A stretch of 64,000 nucleotides of DNA from Doryteuthis pealeii (lineage: Eukaryota; Mollusca; Cephalopoda; Myopsida; Loliginidae). The stretch covers positions 45,104,587 through 45,168,586 of the forward strand of contig CM042156.1 in assembly GCA_023376005.1 (NCBI GenBank). Reading direction: 5' to 3'. This document shows positions 9,890-19,717 of this stretch, piece after piece. A model generated the notes under the pieces. That model did no database searches, had not been told where the DNA came from, and worked only from the letters and a program-made list of their open reading frames with translations. The position numbers and the translations under genes were made by a program. Position 1 is the first letter of the stretch. Each line of letters starts with the position of its first letter.

Positions 9890-10034
9890 CTGGACATTCC
9901 ATCATGATGTAACAGTTAGCTAACTAGTCTCACAGATCCATTGTAATTGAAAAGCGAATTCGATCCTCGCTGGATGACCCATATTTGCGATCTTGTGTCA
10001 CATCCTACCCGTGGCGAACGGGTTGGGTAAATAC
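9890..10034 (+). mobile_element. S2 SINE
   Basis: Head with GTTAGCTAACTAGTCTCAC, B box GAATTCGATCCTCGC, body CCCATATTTGCGATCTTGTG, and tail ACCCGTGGCGAACGGGTTGG ending GTAAATA. It is nearly complete at the 3' end. Confidence 0.85.
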
Positions 10035-10049
10035 CAACTGTATCCAGGT

Positions 10050-10441
10050 CTGGGCGTCCCATTGTAGTGTAATGGTTAACAAGTTAGTCAAGTAGATCCA
10101 TTACAACTAAAAACCGAGTTCGATCCTCGCTGGATGCCCCATATTTGCAATCTTGCTTAGTTCAGTTGGTAGAGTACCCATCTCGAAATCGCAAGGTTCT
10201 GAGTTCAATACCGGTCCCCGCTAACTCAGTGTATGAGTAGCACAGATTGTATAATCTGATCTGTGCGGTAAAGCGGGGAGTTGACGGTAGGTGTGGCGCT
10301 CCACCTCAGCAAAAATACTCCCTCTGGTATAGCGCTAGCGAAAAGGGGATAGACTCCCTTGCTGTTCGGCTGATACTGACAATAAGACACTCCGACAACT
10401 TTACTTATCATTTCTTACCATGGAGAATGGGTTGGGTAAAT
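10050..10441 (+). mobile_element. S2 SINE interrupted by an S1 SINE
   Basis: An S2 head and body run from 10,050 to about 10,153 (GTCCCATTGTAGTGTAATGG to CCCATATTTGCAATCTTG). An S1 follows, about 10,154-10,409 (CTTAGTTCAGTTGGTAGAGT, B box GAGTTCAATACCGG, body GGTGTGGCGCTCCACCTCAG, end ACTTTACTTATC). Then the missing S2 tail resumes (ACCATGGAGAATGGGTTGGG, TAAATA). This is a clear nested insertion: S1 is younger than this S2. Confidence 0.85.
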
Positions 10442-10454
10442 ACCAACTGTATCC

Positions 10455-10545
10455 AGGACTGGGCGTCTCATCGTAGTGTAATGGTTAACATGTTAGTCTC
10501 GCAGATTTTTGACAACTGAAAAACGAATTCGATCCTCGCTGGATC
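10455..10545 (+). mobile_element. S2 SINE, 3'-truncated
   Basis: GGGCGTCTCATCGTAGTGTA, then GTTAACATGTTAGTCTCGC, then B box GAATTCGATCCTCGCTGGAT. The copy stops before its tail and joins the larger repeat unit that begins at about 10,546. Confidence 0.75.
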
Positions 10546-10816
10546 GTGACTTGATCGTAATCAATGGCTTTGGTATCAAATAATACAGGGACGTTGATAT
10601 GCCACTAGCAGGACCTGTAGATAAACAACAGTATGATTATTCATTTATTACAATTTTTGATATGTTTCCTTAAGAGGTATAGCTAAATAGTTCAATTTGT
10701 AAAAGGTATAATTGGCTTGATTTAACTTTCTCACTCTTTTTTCTTTCTTTCATTCTTTTCATCTTTTCATTATGTTGGATTGAAACAGATTAGCGTTATC
10801 GCTTCAGCGCGCCAAT

Positions 10817-10868
<52 letters not shown>

Positions 10869-11350
10869 CTACTTTCTTTCTTTCTTATTATATTTTTATT
10901 TGTATCATGTCCTTTTTTCTTCCTTTTCTTTCTTTATAATAAAAACGGAATAAGTCCTTTGTTTAGCTGAGATGACGACACTCATAAGAAATAAGAATTC
11001 GGCGAATAAGCAATATCTTATATAACCAGGATTTACATTTTTGCATTTCATCTTGGACGATTTGGACGGTCTCATTTTTAACCACAGAGAGTTAGTTGCG
11101 AGATGATAACGGTCAGAAGATTAAGGAACAAGAGTATTAATATATAGATGAGCTGAAATTTATAAATATTTTTATTAGATATATTTTAGAATTTACGTAA
11201 AAAGTGTTGCTCTCAATGTGCATGGTTAAGGAATTATTTTTCTGTAGTTAACTATTAGCGGAATAATGGGCTGAAAAAGTAGTAAAAAAATAAATATTTG
11301 TAACAGAAAACGGTACATTTTTGCATTTCATCTTGGACGATTTGGACGTC
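10546..11350 (+). repeat. Long dispersed unit, copy 1 (no SINE or LTR insertions)
   Basis: Colinear with 13,455-14,466 plus 14,931-14,955. Shared landmarks are GACGTTGATATGCCACTAGC, the (CT)n tract at 10,819-10,862, AAAACGGAATAAGTCC, CATCTTGGACGATTTGGACG and GGCTGAAAAAGTAG. This copy lacks the S1 SINE (its site near 10,706) and the LTR (its site at 11,290-11,305), so it gives the pre-insertion state for both. The ~34 bp phrase beginning ACATTTTTGCATTTC occurs at 11,034 and again at 11,314. Confidence 0.8.
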
Positions 11351-12299
11351 ATACCTTGTGTCACATCCTACCCGTGGCGAACGGATTGGATAAGTACGTA
11401 CTATTCATACGGGCAGCAGAAGAGAAATAAACCCCGTTTACGGGGATACACGTCGAGTAATAAAGCGTTCAGCGTGCAAATCTCAAAAGCCATGGGCAAC
11501 GAATTCATTTATTTCTTAAGTGGGTGCACTGTGCTCATCATCGTGATACAACGCGTATCTGTGCATATGCTTGTAATTGTTGTTGTTGTTGATGATGATG
11601 GTGATGATTTCTAACCACCAAGCCATACCTACCAAGGATTACACGGTGAAGATATTAGTCCGACTTAAATTACAAAGATACATTCCTATTTTTACAAATA
11701 TGGTCAATAGAGGTAATTTACCTGTAGCTGTTCTCTCACCCTCACCGCACCTCGCTAAAAGTAGACGCTGTAGATGATGCAGTTTAAGTGGAAGCAGTTG
11801 GTTTATAGAGCGGCTGACTCTGCACATGTTACAAGTCGTAATATCGTCGGCAGATACAACAGCAAAAAACAAAAAAACAAAAAAAAAAAAAACACGTAGT
11901 GTAAAAAGGAACGAGGAATTCTTAACACCTGAAATGCAATGTCACTTGTAATGGCAGTAATGTTCTTCTTTTCTTTTGGGAGGCTGTGGGGAATGGTAAG
12001 ATAAATAAAAATTCCAGTCCTATGAATAGACGCAGAACCGTAGCTAAAATTTTCTAAAGAAGAATCAGAAAGATGAGACGGCTCAGTGTTCATTACATCT
12101 TTTTTTTTCTTTCTTTTTATCTAAAGCAACCTTATTTTGATATCTATAAAGGGAAGTTTATCAGTACGTCTATTTATTAAGTTCTTAATGTTCCACAAAT
12201 AAAAGGAAATAAGACGAAATAAAAAAATTAGAATAAAAAACAAATAAGAAAACAAACAAACAAAAACTAAGGAGAGCAAGAATTTCTGTAACAAAATGT
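11351..12299. other. S2 tail fragment, then unassigned sequence
   Basis: 11,351-11,397 is an orphan S2 tail (CTTGTGTCACATCCTACCCG, GGCGAACGG). The rest holds a (GTT)(GAT) run near 11,578-11,606 and an A-rich tract near 11,866-11,893. No gene or named repeat is recognised. Confidence 0.45.
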
Positions 12300-12890
12300 C
12301 ATATCAGTTACCAAGTTGGCGTGATGTAGTGTCTAACGTGTTACATTGTGACAGCGCAGTAAGCGAGTTCGAAATCCAATCTCGCTATCACGGTCACTTT
12401 CGAACTAATATCCCTGGAAAAGGCATGAGACTCCCTTATCCCGCTATGGGTTAAATAGTACCACTACTGTCCTTTTACAAAAATATCAACTCACTGCTTA
12501 ACTTCTGCGATTTGACAGAAACCGGTGTGTGGTGTAGTGGCTAACGTGCTGAATTGCAACATTGCCGTAAGCGAGTTCGAACTCTAGTCTCGCTATTACG
12601 TTCACTTTCGGATTAATATCCTTATGAAAGGTAGAAACCACTTTATATCCACCAGCTATGGGTTAAATAGTACCACTACTATTCTTCTACAAGAATGTCA
12701 TCTCAGTTACGAAGTTGACGGGGGTCGGGGGCTCGATGGTGTAGTGGCTAATGTACTAGATTACGACATCGTAATAAGCGAGTTCGAACTCTAGTCGCGC
12801 TGTTACGTTCAATTTCGGATTAATATTCTTGGGAAAGGTATGAACTCCCTTATTCCCCCAGTTATGGGTAGAATAGTACCACCGTTTGTT
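12300..12890 (+). mobile_element. Three S4 SINEs in tandem
   Basis: Three head-to-tail copies lie at about 12,310-12,480, 12,530-12,690 and 12,735-12,890. Each has a TGGTGTAGTGGCTAACGTG-like A box, a GCGAGTTCGAACTC B box, TTTCGGATTAATATCC, and TATGGGTTAAATAGTACCAC. They differ enough from each other that separate insertions or an old amplification are both possible. The GGCATTAAAT tail is missing from all three. Confidence 0.85.
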
Positions 12891-12904
12891 TAATTTCCCT
12901 ATCA

Positions 12905-13290
12905 TCAACACGGTTAGTTTTGGGCATAATTCGATTCGTTTTAATGCACTTAATTCCTGGAACACTGTTCAGTCGGTATTGTTTGATAAAGAAAAGGAGG
13001 AAAAGCTTCACGCTTGTTTCGGTAAATTATTTTGTCCTTAAAAAACTTGAAAAAGCATTTGCAGATTTGCATTTAGATTCTTACACGGCTAATTTGTCTC
13101 ATGATATATATCTATATGTTTGTGTTGTCTGGTGTGTATTGTATCGTTTCCTGTGAGCGTCCAAGGGTGGTCATGTCCATGGGCTTAGCTTCACGCTATT
13201 AGGCATGGCCTCTCTTCAATAGTAGTTTAACAAAAATAAAGTTTTTCTAATTCTTTATAACTTGTACCTACTATTGATAAATACATTTCT
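12905..13290 (+). repeat. Dispersed repeat; inverted copy at 48,490-48,875
   Basis: CGTCCAAGGGTGGTCATGTC, GCTTCACGCTATTAGGCATG and GGCCTCTCTTCAATAGTAG recur in reverse complement around 48,630-48,710. The inverted copy ends in an (AAGAAAT)n run, suggesting a retroposon 3' end with a short tandem tail. No reverse transcriptase motif is visible in the piece retained. Confidence 0.6.
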
Positions 13291-13454
13291 TCTTCTTTTT
13301 TTTTTTCACGGCCCTTTCGGAACATTTACTGCTAAATCAAGTCATTTTGATATTAGGTTGCTTACGGTAACCTGCACTTAAATGGTCATCTGTCTATGTA
13401 GTGAACAGACTCATCGCTACTTAACTTCGGTGATCTAGCGGGAACCGGTGCTTT

Positions 13455-13992
13455 CATCATGACTTGACCGTAATCAATGGCTTTGGTATCAAATAATACA
13501 GGGACGTTGATATGCCACTAGCAGGACCTGTAGATATACAACAGTATGATTATTCATTTGTTACAACTTGTGATATATTTCCTTAAGTGGTATAGCTAAA
13601 TAGTTCAATTTGTAAAATGTATAATAGTCTAATAGGCCGGGTTAACTCAGTCGGTAGAGCGTTCGGCTAAAAACCACAAGGTTCCTTGTTCGATACCTGT
13701 CCTCGCCAACTCAGCGTATGTGTACCACAGGGATCTGTGCGGTAAAGTAAGGAGCTGACGGTAGGTGTGGCGCTCCACCTCAGACGCTAAAATAATCTTC
13801 TTGGTCTAGCGCAAGTGAAAAGGGGATAGACTCCCTCGCTGATTGGCTGATATCGACTTTAGGCCACCCCGCCGACTTTACTTACTTTATAATAGTCTTG
13901 ACTTAACTTTCTCACTCCTTCTTTTCATCTTTTCATTATGTTCGATTGAAATAGATTAGCGTTATCGCTTCAGCGCGCTCATCATCATCATC

Positions 13993-14050
<58 letters not shown>

Positions 14051-14466
14051 TATTTGCTTTCTTTCTTATTATATTTTTCTTTGTATCATGTCCTTTTTCT
14101 TTCTTTCTAATAAAAACGGAATAAGTCCTTTGTTTAGCTGAGGTGACGACACTCATAAGAAATAAGAATTCGGCGAATAAGCAATATCTTATATAACCAG
14201 GATTTACATTTTTGCATTTCATCTTGGACGATTTGGACGGTCTCATTTTTAACCAGAGACAGTTAGTTGCAAGATGATAACGGTCGGAAGATTAAGGAAC
14301 AAGAGTATTAATATATAGATGAGCTGAAATTTATAAATATTTTTATTAGATATATTTTAGAATTTACGTAAAAAGTGTTGCTCTTAATGTGCATGGTTAA
14401 GGAATTATTTTTCTGTAGTTAACTATTAGCGGAATAATGGGCTGAAAAAGTAGTAAAAAATAAATA
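13455..14466 (+). repeat. Long dispersed unit, copy 2
   Basis: Same unit as 10,546-11,305, with (CT)n at 13,996-14,044. An S1 SINE has been inserted at 13,631 and an LTR at 14,467; the first copy of the unit lacks both. The GGTATCAAATAATAC / GATATGCC phrase near 13,485-13,518 is a variant of the shared 3' tail module. From 13,502 on it is also repeated in copy B from 33,444. Confidence 0.8.
13631..13887 (+). mobile_element. S1 SINE, 257 bp, with 11 bp target duplication
   Basis: TATAATAGTCT flanks both ends (13,620-13,630 and 13,888-13,898). The empty site is visible in the paralogous unit near 10,700-10,715. The boxes are GGTTAACTCAGTCGGTAGAG and TTCGATACCTG, and the end is ACTTTACTTACTT. 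This defines the true S1 length and 3' end for the family. Copy B carries it at about 33,575-33,820. Confidence 0.9.
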
Positions 14467-14930
14467 TGTTGTATACTATTCTTTACTTTCTTCTATTCTT
14501 CTGCTGTTTATCTGTTCTATCTTAGGTTCTTCTTCTAGCGTCTCTTCTAGCGTCTGGACTTCGTCTTGGTGGTCGGTCGCACTTAACTCATTTCTTCTTC
14601 TAGATCAGTCTTGTTACCAAGACATTCACCAACCACAAAACCATGTTATTTTCGTAAGCTTTTATTTACTTAACTAAACATTTCATGTAACTAAACATCT
14701 GACTAACATAGCGCGCGTATGCAGGTGAGTTCCAGTTAAGGCAGTACATCTTCTCTGCCCTGACGTCCAACTGAAACTGAAGACCCAACCAGGTCCCATG
14801 TGACTTCACGTATTTCGCGGGCTTTCTGTAATATTCCATGGAAAGTCCCGCCCGTGATATGAAAAGGCCATCCCTTTAGAAATACAGGGGATTGACAATA
14901 ATCTTATGCAACTGCATAGATTATGTAACA
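14467..14930 (-). mobile_element. Solo LTR, 464 bp, with 4 bp target duplication and empty site
   Basis: On + it runs from TGTTGTATAC to ATTATGTAACA between AATA duplications (14,463-14,466 and 14,931-14,934). The paralogous unit at 11,285-11,310 reads AATAAATATTTGTAACAG without interruption, which is exactly the predicted empty site. On the minus strand the LTR starts TGTTACATAATC. It is the same family as 7854-8339 and 15,518-15,965, and copy B has it at 34,397-34,858. The 4 bp duplication favours Ty3-type integration, as an inference. Confidence 0.9.
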
Positions 14931-15009
14931 AATATTTGTAACAGAAAACGGCACATTTGAACGACCAGTGTCCGGTCTTTAAAGAATCAAAGAAAAATTC
15001 ATTATAGTC

Positions 15010-15180
15010 GTGTTATTTCGTTCCCTTTCGGACTAATATTCTTGAGAATAATATTAACCCCTTTATCAACCCTCCCACCACATGGGTTAGATATTACTAC
15101 CACTGTTCTTCTACATGGATGGATTTGGCATTAAGTAACCCAGGAAAGTTGATATGCCATGAAACAGAGTGTTATATACC
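15010..15180 (+). mobile_element. 5'-truncated S4-type SINE with GATATGCC tail
   Basis: CCCTTTCGGACTAATATTC, CACATGGGTTAGATATTAC and CTACCACTGTTCTTC are followed by TTTGGCATTAAGTAACCC and GTTGATATGCCATGAAAC. The tRNA-like head is missing. Confidence 0.75.
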
Positions 15181-15216
15181 CCTCACTCATATTGTGGGTA
15201 TATAAATAGTTCTTTA

Positions 15217-15480
15217 GGGGCCGGGTTAGCTCAGTCGGTAGAGCGTTCGGCTAGAAACCACAAGGTTTCTAGTACGATACCGGCCCTCGCCAACTCAGCG
15301 TATGAGTAGCATAGGGATCTATGCGGTAAAGCAAGGAGCTGATGGTAGGTGCGGCGCTCCACCTCAGACGCAGAAACAATCTCATTGGTCTAGCGCTAGT
15401 GAAATGGGGATAGACTCCCTCGCTGATTGGCTGATAGCGACTTTAGGCCGCCCCGACTACTTTACTTTACTTACTTAACA
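15217..15480 (+). mobile_element. S1 SINE
   Basis: GGGCCGGGTTAGCTCAGTCG head, B-box-like GTACGATACCGGCCC, GGTGCGGCGCTCCACCTCAG, and end TTTACTTTACTTACTT. It is nearly complete. Confidence 0.9.
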
Positions 15481-15517
15481 GAGAGAGGTGAGAGAGATAG
15501 ACAGGTAGACAGAGAGA

Positions 15518-15965
15518 TGCTATGCATATTTGCATTACTTATTTTCTTCTCTGTCTCTTCGTCTGGTCGTTCGTGTTATGTCTAGCTTCTTTCTATTTTG
15601 TTGATTGTTCATCGTTGATTCGTTTTCTTCTTCTTGGTCAGTCATTTTGCCAAGTCATGCATCAACCAACAACACCATGTTATTCTTTTAAAGATTTTTT
15701 AAATTCTTAACTAAGTTTTCATTTCTTATTAACTATAGCACGCACGCGTGCAGGTGAGACCAATTAACTAAACAAGAAACGTCTTTCTTGCTTTAGGATC
15801 CTCGTTGGAATCGACGAGTTAACTAGCTCTCACGTGACTTCACATGATTCGCGGGCTTTCTGAAATATTCCATGGAAAGTGCCGCCCGTGATATGAAAAA
15901 GGACCATCCCTGTAGAACTACAGGGTGTTGCCAATAATCTATGCTGCCACATAGATTATGTAACA
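15518..15965 (-). mobile_element. Second LTR of the TGTTACATAATC family, 448 bp
   Basis: On + it runs from TGCTATGC to GATTATGTAACA, flanked by AGAGA on both sides (15,513-15,517 and 15,966-15,970). It matches 14,467-14,930 over CAAGTCATGCATCAACCAAC-type, GCAGGTGAG, CCATGGAAAGT and the 3' end, but is more diverged at the other end. The two LTRs are not a pair of one element: they differ clearly and only SINE sequence lies between them. The left duplication lies in a GA-rich stretch, so it is less certain. Confidence 0.75.
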
Positions 15966-16029
15966 AGAGAAACCCAAACCAAACCAAACCAAGTTGATGC
16001 AAAAGTTTCCAACTGCTGCTGACAAATTA

Positions 16030-16540
16030 TTTTCGTGATGCTTAAGGATAGAGCCCAGGTGGATGAGCAGTTCATGACTTGCAATACTCCACTTTGGCCC
16101 TATCTCGGGCTAGACGGGCGGTCGGAGAGGCCCCCTCCGATCAATCGGCTGGTCACGTCGAGCCCTAGCACCTATATGATTTTCCCAAACCTATTGCCCT
16201 TATAGCAAGCCCCAACCCCTTTTTATCATATGGGTGCTAGAAGGTGGTGACTGAGGGTCTACATGTCCTGGGAATGACGTTAAACTCTATCTGATGGTGA
16301 GGTTCCAGTTTTGGAGGTTTGGGGAATGTGGAGTACCCCTTCATCACCATTGCTCTCTGGTCCACTCTGACCCGGAGTGGTAGTACCTGTTAGGATCCCA
16401 TCTATGGGTTAAATAGAAAAATGTATTTATAAAAAAATTGTATTATCCATTAAGAATTGATTTATTTCAAAACTTTATCGGCATTAAATGACCCACTGAG
16501 GTTGATATGCCGTAAAACAAAACAAACCAAACCAAAACAA
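16030..16540 (+). repeat. M repeat with GGCATTAAAT / GATATGCC tail
   Basis: Landmarks in order are CTTAAGGATAGAGCCCAGGT, CACTTTGGCCCTATCTCGGG, GACGGGCGGTCGGAGAGGCC, CGATCAATCGGCTGGTCACG, TGGAGTACCCCTTCATCACC and GGAGTGGTAGTACCTGTTAG. The tail is CGGCATTAAATGACCCACTG then GATATGCCGTAAAAC, ending in AAACC repeats. The family recurs at least eight more times here in both orientations. I see no tRNA or 5S promoter and no reverse transcriptase motif, so its class is open. Confidence 0.8.
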
Positions 16541-16849
16541 ATTATTTTATTCCTTTAAATTCAGAGCTTTTTTTCATCCCCGAGGATATTTTTGTTTGCT
16601 CTCTTCAATCTTCGACTGTCTTTTAGGTTAATGATGTATTTCATCACAAAAACGAATACCTCGCCTGAAATGGTATCCAGCGTATAAATCTCAAACGTTT
16701 CAAATGTACATTCAACAAGAAGGTGCGACATAAATACATTCCACATTTTAAATTGTCACTTATTTTGTGTAAGTGAACCAAGACAAGTGGCAGTAGCAGT
16801 TTATTCTAGCTACTTACCATTCCTTTTTTCTCAGATACGATCAGTTACG
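16541..16849. other. Unassigned stretch
   Basis: A minus-strand frame at 16,561-16,746 ends KDSRRLKRANKNILGDEKKL. It is conserved in copy B but not recognised. It may belong to the transposon remnant that follows. Confidence 0.25.
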
Positions 16850-17046
16850 ATCATGGCTTGGACCGGTGCACATCGTGTATTTGCTGGTGAAACAGTTTTT
16901 AAACACTGGTGAAGACTGTTATTGCTGCACAGGGAGCTTTCCGTGCCCATTTCATGTTACATCGGAATTATGCTGTTTCGGATAGAAAATCGATACTGCT
17001 ACGGTTTGAAAATTTTCACGCCAGTTTTAACTTGTGGTTTTTCACT
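16850..17046 (+). pseudogene. Transposon N-terminal helix-turn-helix (DUF4817-like) fragment, frameshifted
   Basis: The first frame reads MAWTGAHRVFAGETVF. After a one-base shift it continues VKTVIAAQGAFRAHFMLHRN and then DRKSILLRLENF. This follows the DUF4817-type DNA-binding N terminus (an ETFFK-type start, then ATQRAFRxHF, then DRKSILxWVxNF) carried by some mariner-like transposons. The required frameshift and the missing downstream part make it a relic. Copy B holds the same fragment at 36,760-36,968, in cleaner form (LHRNYAVSDRKSILLRLENF). Confidence 0.7.
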
Positions 17047-17384
17047 GAAGTCTGAGTGGCCGTAAGTCTCCTCATGTCGCCAGGACTCTTGAAAGTATTT
17101 CAGCTGATTTGAACAGTGCTGTGGTCTAGATGGTGTCGATTCCTACTCTGATCTCCAGTTCCCCAGTCTATTTTCCAGGCCTTTGGGGATTGTTCAAGGA
17201 CTATCAAATACAATTTACCACAGATTTCTATTTCTAGTTTCTTGGTTCTTGGAAATTTTTTAGAGTACTTCGACTATGGATTATATTACTGTCACCTTAA
17301 TGTTCCACAGCTCCAGATCCAGATGATTTTCGAGTTCTTCGCTTTTATTTTAACTCTATTATCAATTGGAACGGCGAAATCTAC
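17040..17384 (-). pseudogene. R4/Dong-type LINE 3'-end fragment 1, diverged
   Basis: On the minus strand the order of phrases matches the end of the better-preserved copy at 18,346-19,268: the LEKGLE-type region, IRGRIET-type region, LLQSARIL-type and CCTGAGGAGACTTGCTGTC-type 3' sequence. It is heavily mutated. It is followed on its upstream side by a (GCT)/(GTT) triplet run at 17,385-17,430. Confidence 0.55.
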
Positions 17385-17430
17385 TAGCTGCTGCTGCTGC
17401 TGCTGTTGTTGTTGTTGTTGCTGTTGCTTG
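17385..17430. repeat. (GCT)n/(GTT)n triplet tract
   Basis: About fifteen triplets, GCT then GTT with mixing. Copy B is longer (37,303-37,372), so the tract is length-variable. Confidence 0.9.
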
Positions 17431-17469
17431 ATATTCCTACACTACAAATATTATTATGTTATTATAGCA

Positions 17470-17940
17470 ATATTTCTTTACCTAACAGTACTAATTGCAA
17501 GTCTCCTCAGCTTTCCAGGACTTTTCCAAAAAATTCTAGAAGATCTCAGACGAGCTATGACCCTGCAAGGTCTCAATTATTCCTCTGATCTCTAGTAACC
17601 ACAATCTATTTTCTATGTTCTTTTGGACTGTTCCAGGTGCTCCAGCTTGACTGGTATTAGTGTCACCTTCGGTTTTCTAGCAAGGTCTAGGTGTTTTTCG
17701 CTTTCTTTTATTTTGACTATTATCCGCTGCAACGGCAAAATCCAGATAACAAGTTCTTCAGGTCGGAATTTGCTGATCCGTTTGTAGTCCCCGAAAATTT
17801 TACGTGCCCCCCTCTCTCTCTCTCTTTTTTTTTTTTTCAAACTTTAATTTCTTGCACAATTCTTGGTGGATCCCCGTTCCCACCTTGTCCTACATACTAT
17901 TGTATTTCTATTGTGCTAATTTGGTGCATTCAATAATTAT
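17470..17940 (-). pseudogene. R4/Dong-type LINE 3'-end fragment 2 (endonuclease region, diverged)
   Basis: On the minus strand short readable islands include RISKFRPEELV, KIKESEKHLDLA and KPKVTLIPVKLEHLE. They line up with the RPDLVLI, KENEKIDKYLDLARELK and VIPIVVGALGTV regions of the restriction-like endonuclease of the copy at 50,774-51,917. A C-rich/CT tract (17,806-17,840) interrupts it. It is a separate, older insertion next to fragment 3. Confidence 0.6.
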
Positions 17941-18009
17941 GTGGTTAACTGTTTCATCTCTGTCACCACATAACCAATAGATGATATCCTTCTGCATATT
18001 ATCATTTAA

Positions 18010-18075
18010 AGTGCTGGTTTAGCTCAGCCATTAGAGCGTCCGCCTCGAAACCGACCCACGCCAACTCAGCGCATC
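18010..18075 (+). mobile_element. S1 SINE head, cut by a deletion
   Basis: GTTTAGCTCAGCCATTAGAG and CCTCGAAACCGACCC up to CAACTCAGCGCAT. The S1 body is absent because copy A joins at CAT to sequence that lies 1.65 kb further on in copy B (39,660). Confidence 0.8.
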
Positions 18076-18345
18076 ATGGAGCCCTTAAGCAAGAGCGCTT
18101 ATCCAGGGGAATTGGATCCTTGATAAAGAGTCCTAGGTATTGGTAAAGATCTGGTAATTCTGTAAGTCCGTCCTCAAGGAGTGCAGTTAGAATTATGTCC
18201 AATGTGTGTGTGGGGGGGGGGTATTGTATCAGCCACGTAGTATTACTAGTGATTGGCTGCAAGAATAATTGACGCGACCTTGGCTAGTCTATAAATCCAG
18301 GTGGGAATTAGAGCACACCTTATATTAAGAAATATTCCAACAATT
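18075..18345 (-). other. TAA-bounded segment of unknown identity
   Basis: In copy B the same segment (39,655-39,930) is bounded by (ATT)n on one side and by the ATAATAATT of the R4 fragment on the other. A minus-strand frame reads LDIILTALLEDGLTELPDLY and DPIPLDKRSCLRAP. It may be the 3' end of another LINE that also ended in TAA repeats. I cannot name it. Confidence 0.3.
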
Positions 18346-19217
18346 ATTATTTGCTCCTTTTGAGTTTTCACATCAGCATTAGCTGATGGTCTTTCACTGG
18401 AGTCTGGGTGACAGCAAGTCTCCTCAGGTCTCCAGGACTCTTCTGAGTATTCTGGCAGATTGCAGCAGTGCAGTGTTCTAAATGGTTTCAATCCTTCCTC
18501 TGATTTGCAAACTTTCCAAACCCTTTTCCAATCCTTTTGGGACTGTTCCAAGTGCACCAACTACAATTGGTATCACCTTCACTTTTATATTCAATAACTT
18601 TTTCAGTTCTCTGGCAAGGTACAGATATTTGTCCATTTTTTCATTTTCCTTTAGCTTCACCCTGTGATCTGCTGGCACTGCAACATCCACCAGTTGACAA
18701 GTTCTTTCTTTTTTGTTTATCAACACTAGGTCTGGTCTTCTTGCTGGGATAAGGTGATCCGTTTTTATTCCCAGAGAATTTTATGTGTTTCGTTCTCAAG
18801 AACAGATTCTGGTTTATGCATATACCATTTTGTTGTACGGTCAAAATTAATTTTTTGCATAATTCCCAGTGGATCACCTTCCCAACCCAGTCGTGTCTAG
18901 TTTTGTATTCTCGTAGTGTTAGTTTGCTACATTCGCAGAGTATATGGTTTACAGTCTCATCTCTATTACCGCAAAGTCTACATTTACTATTTTGTTGGGT
19001 TCTATCAATTTTCGCTTCGATGTAGTTTGTCCTTATGCCATTATTTTGTACAGCAATTATAAGTGATTCCGTTTCTCTTTTGAGGTTTCCTTTTCTTAAC
19101 CATGTCCAAGTCTTTTCAGGGGCAACCTCTTCAATTTGTCGTTTGAAGCGTCCATATAATTGTTTTTCTTCCCATTTTTGTTTTCTAGTCTTTGTTGTTT
19201 TATTATTATTATTATTA

Positions 19218-19248
<31 letters not shown>

Positions 19249-19268
19249 GCTGCTTTTGCTGCTGTTAG
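18346..19268 (-). pseudogene. R4/Dong-type LINE 3' fragment 3: zinc knuckle and restriction-like endonuclease
   Basis: On the minus strand, from 19,200 down, it reads RLENKNGKK, a CCHC region, then IHWELCKK, then KKERTCQLVDVAVPADHRVK and YLARELKKLLNIKVKVIPIV, to the final IRGRIETI. The PD...(V)D-type core of the endonuclease is recognisable, but frameshifts break it (for example in KTRPSVDK at about 18,730). The piece is 5'-truncated and bounded by (ATT)n at 19,200-19,250 and by ATAATAATT at about 18,342, as expected for an element that targets TAA repeats. Copy B equivalent: 39,940-40,860. Confidence 0.8.
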
Positions 19269-19289
19269 TTTTACTCCATGTTATTGTTG

Positions 19290-19716
19290 CCACTAATCAA
19301 AACATTCTGGGTCGATACACTCTTCGAACGTTATTAAATTTTAATACCATTTGCATTCCGCTTGCTAATAAAACCTGCTAGTAAATCTATTGTATAAATA
19401 TGTATATAAACCAGTTCAGCTGTTTAAAGATACAATGTCTTCGTCAGATGAGTTAAGATGGTTGTTGACAGGTCGGCAGTTGTTTCTTTTTATTTATTTA
19501 TAACTGTACGTCAACAGCATCTCTTGTCTACTGCATCTTTTGTGTGACTCCAGGTTTCTCTTTATACGAAACAGCGTTCGGATGGTATGTTATATTGAAT
19601 GAAGGCGTCATAGATGTGGTGGTGTTGTGATGAGGCCTATGGGAGGTGAAAAACAGCTGTCAAATATCGCCCGTACCATTGGTGGTCATAATAACCAGTG
19701 ACCTATATGACAGTGA
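19290..19716. other. Unassigned stretch
   Basis: Conserved in copy B (40,880-41,295). I see no repeat tail, promoter or coding sense. Confidence 0.4.
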
Positions 19717-19717
19717 C

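Noticed and set aside
14467..15965. One complete LTR retrotransposon bounded by the two related LTRs
   Set aside because: The two LTRs have different target duplications (AATA and AGAGA), are diverged from each other, and enclose only SINE sequence. There are no gag/pol motifs or primer-binding site.
16541..16746. Minus-strand frame ending RRLKRANKNILGDEKKL as a gene
   Set aside because: It is conserved between copies A and B only because they are the same locus. No domain, start context or splice support was found.
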